Shown here piece after piece: positions 51,879 to 62,700 of a stretch of 64,000 nt of DNA (position 1 is its first letter; every line of letters starts with the position of its first letter). This stretch comes from Atrichornis clamosus. Taxonomy: Eukaryota > Chordata > Aves > Passeriformes > Menuridae. The notes under the pieces were generated by a model. It saw only the letters and a list, made by a program, of their open reading frames with translations. It was not told the DNA's origin and ran no database searches. The stretch covers positions 1 through 64,000 of the forward strand of contig WBMZ01003286.1 in NCBI GenBank assembly GCA_013400975.1, in the 5' to 3' direction. Both the position numbers and the translations under genes were made by a program.

Positions 51879-51943
51879 TTTTTTTTTAAAAAAAAAAAAA
51901 AAAAGGAAGAAAAAAGAAAAAAAGCGAGGGGTTTTTTTTTTTT
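51879..51943. repeat. T9-A17 ... T12 homopolymer cluster
   Basis: T runs at 51879-51887 and 51932-51943 flank an A17 run (51888-51904) and a purine-rich spacer. The T9/A17 junction and the A17/T12 pair are inverted repeats that could fold. The cluster lies 35 bases beyond a CR1 fragment. Confidence 0.85.
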
Positions 51944-52035
51944 CTCTCCTTGCACGAAATGCAAATCAATAGCTGTTGTATTCACATTCTAACAAGATGT
52001 CAAGGAGAAAAGGGTAGCCTTTCATTCAGCAGAGC

Positions 52036-52079
52036 GCACACGCACACACACACACACACACGCACACACACACGCACAA
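52036..52079. repeat. (CA)n microsatellite with CG interruptions
   Basis: A run of CA dinucleotides is broken by several CGCA units. It is followed by a G-rich purine tract (about 52083-52140) and then by the 77-bp minisatellite. Confidence 0.93.
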
Positions 52080-52260
52080 CCCGAGGGAGGGGACAGGAAG
52101 GAGGGAGGAGGGCGGGAGGAGGCTGCGGGGGCTGCCCGGGGCGGGCACTGCAGAGAGGGCACGTGGGTGAAACCCACAGGAGCGGCAGGTTTGGGATGCT
52201 TTCTGTTTCTCTGAAGCCCTCAGCTCCCCATCCTGCGCACCCCAGCCTCCCCCGCCGAGC

Positions 52261-52524
52261 TCCTGCTCCCCACCCTGCCCATCCCAGAGCTCCTTCATCC
52301 CTTCCTGCCCAACCCAGCACTCCTTCCATCCCAGCCCTCCTGCTCCCCACCCTGCCCATCCCAGAGCTCCTTCATCCCTTCCTGCCCAACCCAGCACTCC
52401 TTCCATCCCAGCCCTCCTGCTCCCCACCCTGCCCATCCCAGAGCTCCTTCATCCCTTCCTGCCCAACCCAGCACTCCTTCCATCCCAGCCCTCCTGCTCC
52501 CCACCCTGCCCATCCCAGAGCTCC
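52261..52524. repeat. 77-bp minisatellite, about 3.4 perfect copies
   Basis: Units start at 52261, 52338, 52415 and 52492, each with TCCTGCTCCCCACCCTGCCC. The first three are complete and read identically; the fourth stops after 33 bases. A degenerate half-unit precedes the array from about 52228. The plus strand is pyrimidine-rich. Because 77 is not a multiple of three, successive copies are read in different frames, and all are open. The long frames across the array are therefore a composition effect. Confidence 0.95.
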
Positions 52525-53506
52525 CACTCTGCTCCCCCTCAACTCCCAGGCTGAGCAGACACCCGCCAAGGCAGCACTTGGGCTCCTTGCACTGCCTCAT
52601 CCCTGCGGACAGGAGCCAGCCAGTTCTGTCGGACTGGTCCAGGAGGGATGCTGGGGTTGGGAAGGAGAGTGGAGGTGGCCAGGGCAAGGATTGTCCTCGG
52701 GACCTGGAGGAGCAGGGAGTCAGCGCTCTGTGGCATGTGGTGCTGCAGGACTGTCAAGGGATCACCTCTGAAAGCTGGGATCAGCCCTCTGCAGGCTGCT
52801 TTGGTGGCTGGGGCTTGGGGATACGTGACTGGACATCGTGATGGAGCGTCCGTGATGGGAGCAGGGACGCTCCATATCCTGTGCTCCTGCTCCTGGGCTG
52901 CTCTGCCCCCTCTCCCTGGGTGAGGAAACCTCTGCTTCACTGAAAACGTGTTATTTCCCCCAGAGACTACTCTGGTCCCAGATGTGAATATGCATTGAGA
53001 CAGCTGGGGAAAAAAACCTCTGGAAATACACACAAAAATCATGTCTAAATGTGCCCAGTGGACCAGAATGTCTCCTCTCAGATCGGGTGCTGCCTGTCAA
53101 ATTTAAATATGCATTTTAGATTCTCTGCTTGATATCAGAAAGCAAACAACCCCAAATATCCCAGAAAAGCTCCACCAGCTAAATACATATTTATACACCT
53201 TTTTATTATGTGTCCTGGAAATCAAACAAATGAAACAGGCCAGTGCCTGGTTGGTCCTGCAGAGCTGGTGAGCAGTGATGGATTTGTTTGGCTGATCAAA
53301 GCACATTTGGTCCCATTTTGCAGATGGGAAGGTAAAGGCATCCATGGACTAAAGGTCTGGTCTGAGGTCACCCTCAGAGCTGTGTTTGGCAATTTGGGTG
53401 CCAGCCTAATTGGCCAAAATATATGCAAAGAGAGCAGCTAAGTGTGTGCTGGATTTGGGTAATAACCATTGCCAGGTGGGGGAAAAAAAAAAGAAAAAAG
53501 TATACG

Positions 53507-54371
53507 GGAGAAGTGTGTTGGGAGAAAAAAAAGGTAAGAATGTGTTGTTTTGAAACTTACCCAAATATAGCTTTTCAACTCAGGTTTTGAAAGCAGAGCA
53601 ACATGTTTGTTCTGAGTCCATCAAACATTTCTGTTAATTAGAAATGATTTCTTTGTTCATTTCCTTTAGTTCCTCGAGGATAACTTTATTTCTTTTTGCC
53701 TTGGGCGGATTCAGAACTCGCTGTGTGGGTTTTGGAGAACGAGCTGCAGCCACAGGGTTCAGCTGGGCCCCGAAGCAGCTCAGTCCCCTCTGGGGACAGA
53801 TGTCCCTGTCCTGGGCTGGCCAGGAAGGATGCAGCCACATGTCTGGCAGCCTTGGGAAATCCCAAACGCCTCTTTGCAGCTGTTTTCCCAAAATACTTGT
53901 GAAGCAAAGGATAAATTTGCTTGACGTCAACTGTTGGGGTGTCAGTTAAAGGGAAATTCAGGACAGAAATATCCCTGTCCTCATCCTAAGCTGAGGGAGA
54001 CACTGGGCTTGTTTTGTTGATTTTTGCTTGGTGATTTAGCTCTTTCAGAGGCCAAACAACATAACTTGACTCTTATTAAAGGAACTAAATCCTTAGTCAC
54101 GTTTTCTTTGGCACATTCCTAAGGATACAGGAGATGGGATGCCTTCAGCAGATAATGTGGGAATACGGTTGAGTTAAAAGCTGTTAAAACCTTGTGGTTT
54201 ATTCATGCAGAGTAGAAAAAGAAGAAAAATTAATGGTTAAAAGCCAGAGAAAGCTTGTCCTGGTTGTGCGTGCTCAGCTCCCATCCCTCTCTGGGTGAGG
54301 GGACCCCTTCCACAGGACGATGGATATGGCTTTGTGCACCAAACCCACTATTCCTGCTCCTCCTGGTGCTG
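53507..54371 (+). repeat. 865-bp direct repeat, copy 1 (likely contig end)
   Basis: From GGAGAAGTGTGTTGGGAG to CTCCTCCTGGTGCTG this block reads the same as 54373-55237, at a constant offset of 866 bases. I saw no substitution or indel on reading both copies. It ends exactly at the single N. No gene is recognised in it; its open frames appear in both copies. Confidence 0.95.
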
Positions 54372-54372
54372 N
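54372..54372. other. Single-N assembly join
   Basis: This is the only ambiguous base I saw in the window. It sits exactly between the two copies of the 865-bp block, which points to a join between two contigs rather than an uncertain base call. Confidence 0.9.
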
Positions 54373-55237
54373 GGAGAAGTGTGTTGGGAGAAAAAAAAGG
54401 TAAGAATGTGTTGTTTTGAAACTTACCCAAATATAGCTTTTCAACTCAGGTTTTGAAAGCAGAGCAACATGTTTGTTCTGAGTCCATCAAACATTTCTGT
54501 TAATTAGAAATGATTTCTTTGTTCATTTCCTTTAGTTCCTCGAGGATAACTTTATTTCTTTTTGCCTTGGGCGGATTCAGAACTCGCTGTGTGGGTTTTG
54601 GAGAACGAGCTGCAGCCACAGGGTTCAGCTGGGCCCCGAAGCAGCTCAGTCCCCTCTGGGGACAGATGTCCCTGTCCTGGGCTGGCCAGGAAGGATGCAG
54701 CCACATGTCTGGCAGCCTTGGGAAATCCCAAACGCCTCTTTGCAGCTGTTTTCCCAAAATACTTGTGAAGCAAAGGATAAATTTGCTTGACGTCAACTGT
54801 TGGGGTGTCAGTTAAAGGGAAATTCAGGACAGAAATATCCCTGTCCTCATCCTAAGCTGAGGGAGACACTGGGCTTGTTTTGTTGATTTTTGCTTGGTGA
54901 TTTAGCTCTTTCAGAGGCCAAACAACATAACTTGACTCTTATTAAAGGAACTAAATCCTTAGTCACGTTTTCTTTGGCACATTCCTAAGGATACAGGAGA
55001 TGGGATGCCTTCAGCAGATAATGTGGGAATACGGTTGAGTTAAAAGCTGTTAAAACCTTGTGGTTTATTCATGCAGAGTAGAAAAAGAAGAAAAATTAAT
55101 GGTTAAAAGCCAGAGAAAGCTTGTCCTGGTTGTGCGTGCTCAGCTCCCATCCCTCTCTGGGTGAGGGGACCCCTTCCACAGGACGATGGATATGGCTTTG
55201 TGCACCAAACCCACTATTCCTGCTCCTCCTGGTGCTG
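54373..55237 (+). repeat. 865-bp direct repeat, copy 2 (likely start of the next contig)
   Basis: This is the second copy of 53507-54371. Unique sequence (CTTTGTATGGAAATAACG) follows it at 55238, and the unique left flank of copy 1 ends at about 53506. The most economical reading is one genomic copy represented twice. Confidence 0.95.
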
Positions 55238-56539
55238 CTTTGTATGGAAATAACGCCAGATAAGAGGGATGTGCATGGAGGGGACGTGGTGGCCGCGTCT
55301 ATGTTGAGTTTGAACAAGTGGATGAGAGAAATGAGTGAAAAAAGACAGGAGGGGAGGGAATGATCAGGGTGTTGTGGCTGGGTTTGGGTGCCAGGTGTTT
55401 GGCGGCAGAGAGGAGCTGAAGGGTTCTGGCCCCAGGTGTAGCAGGTTGTGGGAATTAAGGTTTGCAGCCAGGTGTTTGTGGGTCCATCATCCCTGCAGGA
55501 TTCCTGCATACCCGGTGAAGAGCACGTCTTAGCTAGTTGTTCCCTGAGATGATGGTTTAATATAAAAAGGAGTCTCGAGGGAAAACAATCCAGGAAACTG
55601 GAGTGTCCTGGGGATCCAGGAATTGTGAGGGCAAGCCCAGGAGACCACAGAGACTTAGGTAAGGAGCAAGGGGAACTCTGGGATGTGGAGGAGTTTGTGG
55701 CCACTGGTGCTAAAAAGGTGTGGTGGGTTAGCTGGAAATCCAAGGTACTGGGCTGAAAGTTCTCCTGCTGGCCTGAAACTCAAAAAGAGACCTTTAGCCC
55801 TGAGATAGTGGGAAAAGAAATTGCTTTAAGGAAAACTGAACATTTTAATTTGTCTTGAAGTATTAAAAAAATGCTTCCAGTCTGTTTTTAACAAAGCTGC
55901 AACTAATGAGAAATGAGAAACATCTTTTCGTTTAGAAAATGTAAAAAAAAAAAAGTACTATTGGTTTTGGAAACTTTTCTTTGCAACGTTGTTGGTTTTT
56001 TTGGGTTTTTTTTTGGCAATGCAGCAAACTCAAGCCCTAACTGGCAAGTGCCTTGGTCTGGGGGTGGCTGTGGGAGGGGGGACATGGCAGGGGCAGCTGT
56101 CCCAAGCCCTGTGCTGGGGTTGCTTAGGGCTCAGCAGAGATATAGGAACGTCCCAGGGAGGGTCTGGGGGAAAGGAGGGAAATTATGGTAGCCTGGAAGG
56201 AGAGGAAACCTGAGGAAAACTCCTTAGCCTCGATGGGAACCGGGTGGTATCAGGTGGGGAGTCTGCAGGAGCAGCTACCCTGAGCTCGACGTCTGTTTGG
56301 GGCTCTGTGAGCTGCTGAAGGGGGGGAAAAAAACATGTCTCCAGTTGGGATGCACAGGGAAGATTGCTTCTTGATTTCAGAGATTTTGTGTGAAAAACAC
56401 CCACTCATGCTAAAAAGCTTGGATTGCTCCCTGGTTTGCCTCAGCAGTAGGCAGAGCTGCTGGTGCCTTCCCGGCGAGGGAAGCAGAGGATAGGGGTGAG
56501 CCAAGGGGCTGAAGCAGGGGACCAAAAAATTCCCCTTTG
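55238..56539. other. Proximal 5' flank of OPCML, no gene recognised
   Basis: Unique DNA between the duplicated block and the CpG-rich promoter region, with A- and T-runs at about 55948 and 56010. A 215-codon minus frame (55096-55743) starts in unique DNA and runs into copy 2; it has no domain and changes at the contig join, so it is spurious. Confidence 0.5.
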
Positions 56540-56699
56540 CAGGCGGCTGGTGCCCGAGGAGTCGGTGCGGCTGTGCCTGTGTCCGTGCAGGGCTGCTCCC
56601 TCCAGCCCAGGGCTGCTCCCTCCATCCCGGGTACCAGCTGGTGCTGGGAGGGATGCTCGGGGAGGGGGAGGGGGGGTCGATGCCTGCATTTAACCCCCT

Positions 56700-56892
56700 G
56701 GTTGCGGAGCGAAACCCGCAGGAGAGCAAATGTGCGTGTGTCAGTCAGCATCCTGAACCAATGGGTGCCTGGTAGGAGGTCTGCGCGCCCGGTGCACGCA
56801 CGGAGCCTGGTGCTCCTTCTGCTAGTTGTGTGTGTTGCGTGTGCAAGGGGAAATCAGACACGCTGACTGCCTGCTCCCGTCTCTCTCTCTAG
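56700..56892 (+). promoter_or_regulatory. Probable TATA-less promoter upstream of the OPCML alternative exon
   Basis: A CCAAT box (CCAAT at 56758-56762, in AACCAATGGG) lies about 265 bases before the ATG, within CpG-containing DNA. No convincing TATA box precedes the leader. Position and composition suit a CpG-type promoter for the upstream OPCML isoform. This is inference from composition and the nearby coding exon. Confidence 0.4.
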
Positions 56893-57025
56893 CTCACTAA
56901 CTCCGTCTCCCTCCCTCTGCAAACATTGGATTTAAACCTGCTCAGAATTCAGCGCAGACGAAAGCAGCGGCGGCAGCAGCAGCAAGCAGCAAGCAAATCA
57001 GCCGCTCGCCCACCGCAGCTCCAAG
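56890..57025 (+). other. OPCML: Probable 5' leader (UTR) of the OPCML exon
   Basis: The sequence directly before the ATG changes from pyrimidine-rich (CTCTCT and CTCCCTCCCTCTGC) to a CAG/CGG/CAAG-rich stretch at about 56955-56998. It contains no ATG. This is typical of a vertebrate 5' UTR. The transcription start is inferred, not seen: a weak initiator-like TCACTAAC lies near 56893-56900. Confidence 0.45.
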
Positions 57026-57086
57026 ATGTACCATCCTGCCTGCTGGATCGTCTTCACGGCCACCACTGCCCTGCTCTTCATCCCAG
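57026..57086 (+). CDS. OPCML: OPCML (OBCAM) alternative first coding exon, signal peptide, partial gene
   Basis: The exon encodes 20 residues plus the first base of a split glycine codon: MYHPACW, then a hydrophobic core ([13 protein letters not shown]). It ends at CAG|GTAGTG, a good splice donor, in phase 1. IgLON genes (OPCML, NTM, LSAMP) splice their leader exon in this phase onto an exon beginning GVPVRS, which encodes the mature N-terminus. The MYHPxYW...TTALLFIP leader is, from memory, that of the alternative OPCML isoform; NTM leaders differ. Family knowledge: OPCML is a GPI-anchored neuronal adhesion protein with three Ig domains, and this exon supplies only the cleaved ER signal peptide. 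Seen here: position 6 is Cys where I recall Tyr in mammals. The start is the first ATG of its frame, in the context CCAAGATGT. Read-through into the intron would stay open to 57262 but is not expected to be used. No other OPCML exon is in the window. Confidence 0.88.
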
Positions 57087-59514
57087 GTAGTGCAAAAAGC
57101 TTTTTCTCCAGCGGATGGGAGGGCACGGGCTCGCAGGGTGGGAGAGCCGAGCGGCGTGCGCGGGGGACCCGGACTCCGCGCACATTGCGCACGAACGCAC
57201 ACATGCAGGCAGGCAGGCAGCGAGTTGTGCTGCTGCAGGGAATTGCCCGGTGCTCCCAGTGAGGGGGTTCCGAGAGCCGTGCTGGACCCCCGGGTGGGCA
57301 CCGAGCCGCCGGTGCCTGAGCGGTGCCGGCACCTGCAGTGGGAGCTGGCCGGGACCGCACAGCAGCCCCCGGGCTGGGCAGGGTCTGTCCCCTCGGGCAA
57401 CCTCTGCCTCGAAATGAGGGGCTCATGCAGTTTTTTCCCCTTCAGAGTTGGGCAACTGCTGTGCCCTCCCTCTTCTGAGAGCTGTCATGCTATTCCCTGT
57501 GCTCCCCTCATCCGTGCTTCCCTGATTCCTGCCAGGCGAACTCGGTGCCTGCCCCTCGCTCCCTTTTACAAAGTGAAAATGACCCCCCCCGGCCCCGATC
57601 CAGGCACCCGGGGAGGCCGTGCCGGTGCCGCAACCTCCATGAGCTGAGCAGGTGGCTCCCAAAATGTGGATTGGCCTCGTCCTCACGGCTTGCCGAGGGG
57701 GGAGATGCTGGGTCTGGATCCAGCCCCGGCTCCGTGCTGGTGCTCCCGGGGCAGCCAGCGCTGCATCCACCGAGGGTGATGGGGGTGGACAGCAGAGCTG
57801 AGCGCCGGAGGGGAGGAAGTCACCGGCAGGTTTTTGATGATGATGTGCACTTTTAGCAGCTGCAAAGATTATCGTCCCTGTGCAAGCAGATGGGGACTGG
57901 GTGTCGAGGCTCAGACCCGATCTTAAACCCAACGTGTGTTTTGCATGACTGTCAGGGAGAATTCTGTTGGTCTCGGGAGGGCAGGGAGAGGTGCAGCTGT
58001 GATTTCAGCAGCTTTCCGTGGTTTAGTTACGGCGCTTTGCTGTGCAGGGTTGGTGTGTGTGTGGCAAGAGGATGAGGCTGGCAGGGGAGAGGCTACTTGT
58101 GCCACAGCTGGCAAACAGCTCTTCCCACAGCAGTGCTGAACACGAGGGTTCTCAGGCTAAAACTTGCTGGTGGAGGCTCATGCCATGGGACCATCCACAT
58201 CCCGGGATCCTGCAGCACTGTCATGCTGTCAACAACCTGTCAGCAACCTGAGCAGATCAGAGGGTACAAGACCCCCAGGAGTGGGCTGGGTACCACCACT
58301 CCATGGGATTGCAGGGGCATGGGATGTGCATCAGCCCTGGGGTCAGCGCTGTGTCCTGGGCTGAGCTGTGGCTGGTTGGGGAGCAGTGGTGGAAGACCCC
58401 TGACAGCAGAGCCTCGAGCTCCTCAGCAACACCGGAAACCAAAATGGTGCATCTGTAGTTTAGCACATGAGCATGAGGGAGACGTGGCTGTGTGAGCTGC
58501 CTGACTTTCTGAATGTAAAGGGGATTTTTTTGAAAATATGGTGTTGAACGAGACAGAGCAAGTGTGCCTGGTGTGGGGACAGATGTGCCTCACCAACACT
58601 GTGCTGAGTAGAGCGTTGGCTCTTTCACCCTCTGCTAAATGAGGTTCTCTGGGTTGGAATTGCAAAGAAATGGATGAAAGGCAGCAGTGTGGGCCAAATG
58701 GGAGGACGTGTGACACTTGATGGGCTGTCATCAAGATGTCCTTAAGCTACAGGAGCTGGCACAGACCTGACAGGGCGCATTTGCTGCTTGCCAGTGCCCT
58801 GCTGCAGTTTCCTTGGGACGTGGCTGTTTGGCCCGAGGCCGAGCCAAGGCCTGGGCTGGCTCTGGTGTCTGTGTGCCAGGGAAGGAAAAGATCCATGCGG
58901 TTAAGCCCCTGGAAACTTGGGAGTGGCTTCTTGATCCGCACTTATGCAGTTGTAGCTTTCCTTTCTTATTTCTACTAAGCAGCAATATCTGCTTTGGCTT
59001 TGGATGTCCCCTGAGCTAAACCAGCCCAGGACTTTGCCCAGCTGGGCTCAGCCTTTAATCCATCAAGCCCAAACCTTCTGTCTGCATTAGAGGAAGGGAA
59101 ATATTCCAGTGCACGGGGCTGCCTGGTGCTTTGCCTTCCTGTCCTGGATTTGAGCATCTCCAGTCCTTGTTATTTTTGCTTGGCTTGCAGAGGTTGGATG
59201 TTTTCCCTCCCTGCCCAACCTGTCCCAGCAGTGATTCCAGTCATGGTTTCACTGCCGTGGGCAGGAACACAGGTCGTGTTGGCAAAGTCATGGATGGCAG
59301 AGGGAAGGTAAATGGTCCCTGCTGCCCTTTGGAGCCTGCACCTTCCCAGAGCATTTTTTTATGCTGTTTATTATTTGCAGGCGTAATCCCAAGTGTTTTA
59401 TGCAGGTGATGCTCCCCTGGGATATGCAGAGGCTGCTTCTGAAGTGCAAACTCTTTCCCTTTCCGTTTTTATCAGAATCCTGCGGGAGTTTCACACGGGG
59501 TGGTTAAAGTGAGA

Positions 59515-59790
59515 AGGGAACCTGCTTTTAGAAGGTGTAATTAGAGTGAAGGGAAACATCACAACTTGAAGGCTCCTGCAGAAAATAGCATCGCAAAGTT
59601 ATTATTAGCTGTAATAGCTTATTTGCCAGTTTTTCCTCTTTCTCTCGCTCTCACCTGTGTCCTTCCCCCCTTCTCTTATTTTTGCTAGGAAAGATGCATT
59701 TTTCCCATTGGGTCTCGTGTCGTCTCGTTACCAATTTACTTTTGTGGAATCTAAAGACACGAAAGGTTAATGCAATAATGAAACCCTGAC
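59515..59790. promoter_or_regulatory. Candidate intronic conserved element
   Basis: AGGTGTAATTAGAGTGAAGG, TAGCATCGCAAAGTTATTAT, TAGCTGTAATAGC and CGTGTCGTCTCGTTACCAAT are unique AT-rich words with several TAAT cores, about 2.5 kb into OPCML intron 1. Confidence 0.32.
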
Positions 59791-62700
59791 CCCTCTGGTC
59801 ATGGAGAGCGTCTTACTCTGCAGCTTTTTATTTCTTTGTAAGACAAGTTTCTGTCTAAAATAATTTCAAAGGCTTAATGCTGTTGTCATCTAATGCCTTG
59901 GGGAAGGTGGGTTCCTGAACATGGGTTGCTGTCTGAGGTGGGTTCTGATGGGAAGGATGCTGAGGATTTTTAATGAGTCCAGCACTGCAGGATAGGGAGG
60001 TGAGTGGGTAATTTAATTGCTGAGCTGTTGGCAAATCCTTTGAACTGCTGGGCATTGTGGGTGCTGCTGTTTTGGGCTGTGATGCACTGGAGAATGGATT
60101 TGGGGCAGGGGGGAGTGTGTTTGGCTGATCTGCAGTTACAGGGTGACATCATGGCTCTACAGGTGGCAAAAATCAATGCTCATCAAGCTCTTCAGACATT
60201 TATATCGCTGCCTTTGCTGGCTTGGGGAAATTACTTGTCATGGCAGTGGCTCCTTTCAGAGGTCAGAAATCTGGCAGTGCAGGGTGGGATGGACAACCCT
60301 GTTTTTCACTGCTCCTGGGCACTGGGATCAAGGTAAAGCTTGGAGAGTCCCCCAGTGCTCTGCCATCACCCCTTGCACCCGGCACCTGCTTTTTGCATCC
60401 CCCCAGAGACTCTGGCTGTGCAAGCCCATCCTCACGGGGGCAGCCTGGCTTTGGTGGTGGTTGTAAAGCCTGTCTCCATTTACAAAACAGGCATTACAGG
60501 TGTTAAAAACATCCCTTCCTAGTAGGGTCCCTGCTGCAGGAGCACACTTTTCCCACTGCCTGTGATGTGGCCATCTTCTCGCCCTGATGGGGGATGCTGG
60601 GTTAGTGGAGGGCTGCTGATCCTGCAACTGAGTCCAAGAATAAGTACCTGGAGCACATTAGTTCTGCTTTAGTGTCATTTCAATATGAGCAAGAGGGACT
60701 TAAAGGGATTTTCTGTGCTCTCCCGAAGGCTGGGGATAGGTGTGGGCAAGGCACTGCAACCATCAGTCTTCCATGAGTCAGAGGTGCTGGGGAAGAGGTC
60801 CCCGCAGGATGGGGGTCAGCCCAAAAACACTGCCTGGTCTTCCTCTGCCTGAGGCTTGGGCTGTAGATTCCCTGTCAGAGGGCGATTTCTCCATCCCCTG
60901 GCTCCTGGGACAGGGAGAAGGCTGGTGCTGGCCTCTTAGAGGGTGTTTTATTTCTGCTGGGGAGGAGCAGCACTTGCTGTCATTTCCAAATGATGTGGGG
61001 AGGGAGCGTGACGGGAGAACAGGCACACACAGCTCTTGCTCTGTGCAAATCCCCGCAGTGCAAGTTTCCAGAACAATTTGCTCTGGGGGCTGTGGGTTTC
61101 GGGGTCGGTGGCTCTGGCAGCTGCCTTTCAGGATGCCCCAAAGTGCTGAACCTTGCTTTGCATTTTCCAGCAGCTTCTCTTTGACAGCGTCTCCTTTGTG
61201 CATTCCGTGGTTGCAGACGGCCGGGTGGAGGAGCTTTTGCTGGTGCGAATCCCTGTGAAAAACTGAAAAAGGAGAAATGTTTCAAAGGCACCGATGGGAG
61301 CTGTGTGCCTTAACTGGCGCCTTTGAAAATCTTCTCCAAAGGCTTGAATATTTGGTTATGGCGAATTTTGAGCTGCATAAACAGCTGCGTTCATATTTTA
61401 CACTTGAATATGCAATTTGAAGTTTGTGCTTTGCTTGGTTAAAGTTGCTGAGTGAGGCTGTTGGGGTGCTGCGATGAACCCCAATCATTTGGAGGGGAGC
61501 AGGGTACCCAGGAGGATCCTTCTGCTGCAGGCAGGTGGGGATGGAGGAAAACTTGTTGGGTTTTATCTGTAATATCCTTCATGACCCTGAGGTCACCCTC
61601 AGCTTTGCAGCCTTGTCCCTTCTGCTCCCAGGTTAGGCAAAACTGGATACTGATCCTTGTCCCTTCTTCCCTTCTGAGCACCCCCTGAGATGCTCTCAGC
61701 TGCTGGCATGTGCGGGATGGGGAGTGATCTCAGCTGTCACACTTTTCCTTTTTGTTTAAACTTAAAATAATAACAGCTTTGCTGCAAATCTCCTTGCCTC
61801 CCAGTCATTTCTCCCTAATGAAAGCACGGTACTTATAATTACCAACATGGCAACAGCACATAACAGAGGTGGCTTTGACACTTGCTGCTCCGTGGGTGGG
61901 TTTTTCCAGGGAGCTCCTCTTCGTTTCATGCTTAGAGGAAAGAAACGCTTTCCTGCCTGCTTCTCAAAAGCTCTGGGACTGTGTTACCACCCTCTAAGGG
62001 TGACCAGGCAGGGTGGCTTCTTTGGTAGGAGTGGCAGGGGACGCGTCACCCTTGTGAAGTGATGGACACGTGAGCCCAGGTATTGTGGGGTCTGGCTGAG
62101 CGGGACCTGTGGATTCTCCCTCTAGTCCCAGCTTCGGCTCTGAGAGTGTGGGGTGCCTGGGGGCACTGGTTTGGGACACTCAGGCACCCCTCAGTGTTCG
62201 AGAGCCACCTCCTTGGGAGGAGCTGCTTTTGGGAAGTTGAACCTGTTGCCTGTGCGGCAGAATCACGTGCGCCCGGAACACGTGTGAGATGAGGCAAGGA
62301 AAGGGGAAAAAGAGGAGATATTTTTAGGTTTACTTTTCTGTGAATTCAGCGCTAGTGAAAAGTGCTGGATTGACAGCTCCGGAGACCGAAGCGGGCTGCA
62401 AAGTGCAGGGAAGGGGTAGCCCAGTGAGCTTCATACTTCAGGATGGGATGCTGGGACTGGACCTCATCAGCTCAAACTGGCTGGACAGCAAATCCATGGG
62501 GGATGTCTGTAATGTTGACTAGAGTTGGTGTGCTGGTGGGGTTATCCAGAGGATATGGGCTTCTCAGGAGGGCAGCTGGGGTTTTCTATGCTTCTTGTGG
62601 CTTCGTCCTTCGTGGCTCACCCTATGGATTGCTCCTCATGGTTCCGCAGCCGCGTGAGGACCACCTGAACCTGCAGCAGGAGGGCCTGGGCTGCCATTTC

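Larger units (their letters stand above)
56540..57640. other. CpG-rich island spanning OPCML exon 1
   Basis: CpG dinucleotides are visibly dense here (for example GCGCGGGG, GCGCACGAACGC and GGCACCGAGCCGCCGG) compared with the surrounding DNA. The block begins upstream of the leader and runs several hundred bases into intron 1. A short CAGG run lies near 57205. I did not compute the observed/expected CpG ratio, so the edges are approximate. Confidence 0.5.

Noticed and set aside
52261..52524. CRISPR-like repeat array
   Set aside because: Units abut directly with no spacers and the DNA is vertebrate; it is a minisatellite.
51950..52771. 273-codon proline/serine-rich frame
   Set aside because: It is produced by the CA repeat and the pyrimidine-rich 77-bp minisatellite. 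The unit length is not a multiple of three, so each copy is read in another frame; a real repeat protein would keep frame.
53634..54815. Paired identical open frames suggesting a duplicated small gene
   Set aside because: The pairs exist only because the 865-bp block is repeated around the N; the frames have no domains.
1..56500. Exons of genes that flank OPCML in mammals (SPATA19, IGSF9B)
   Set aside because: None of the open frames resembled these proteins; the neighbours probably lie further upstream.
57026..57086. Leader exon assigned to NTM (neurotrimin) instead of OPCML
   Set aside because: NTM shares the GVPVRS junction, but the NTM leaders I recall differ; MYHP...TTALLFIP is the OPCML form. 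Exon 2, which would settle it, is not in the window.
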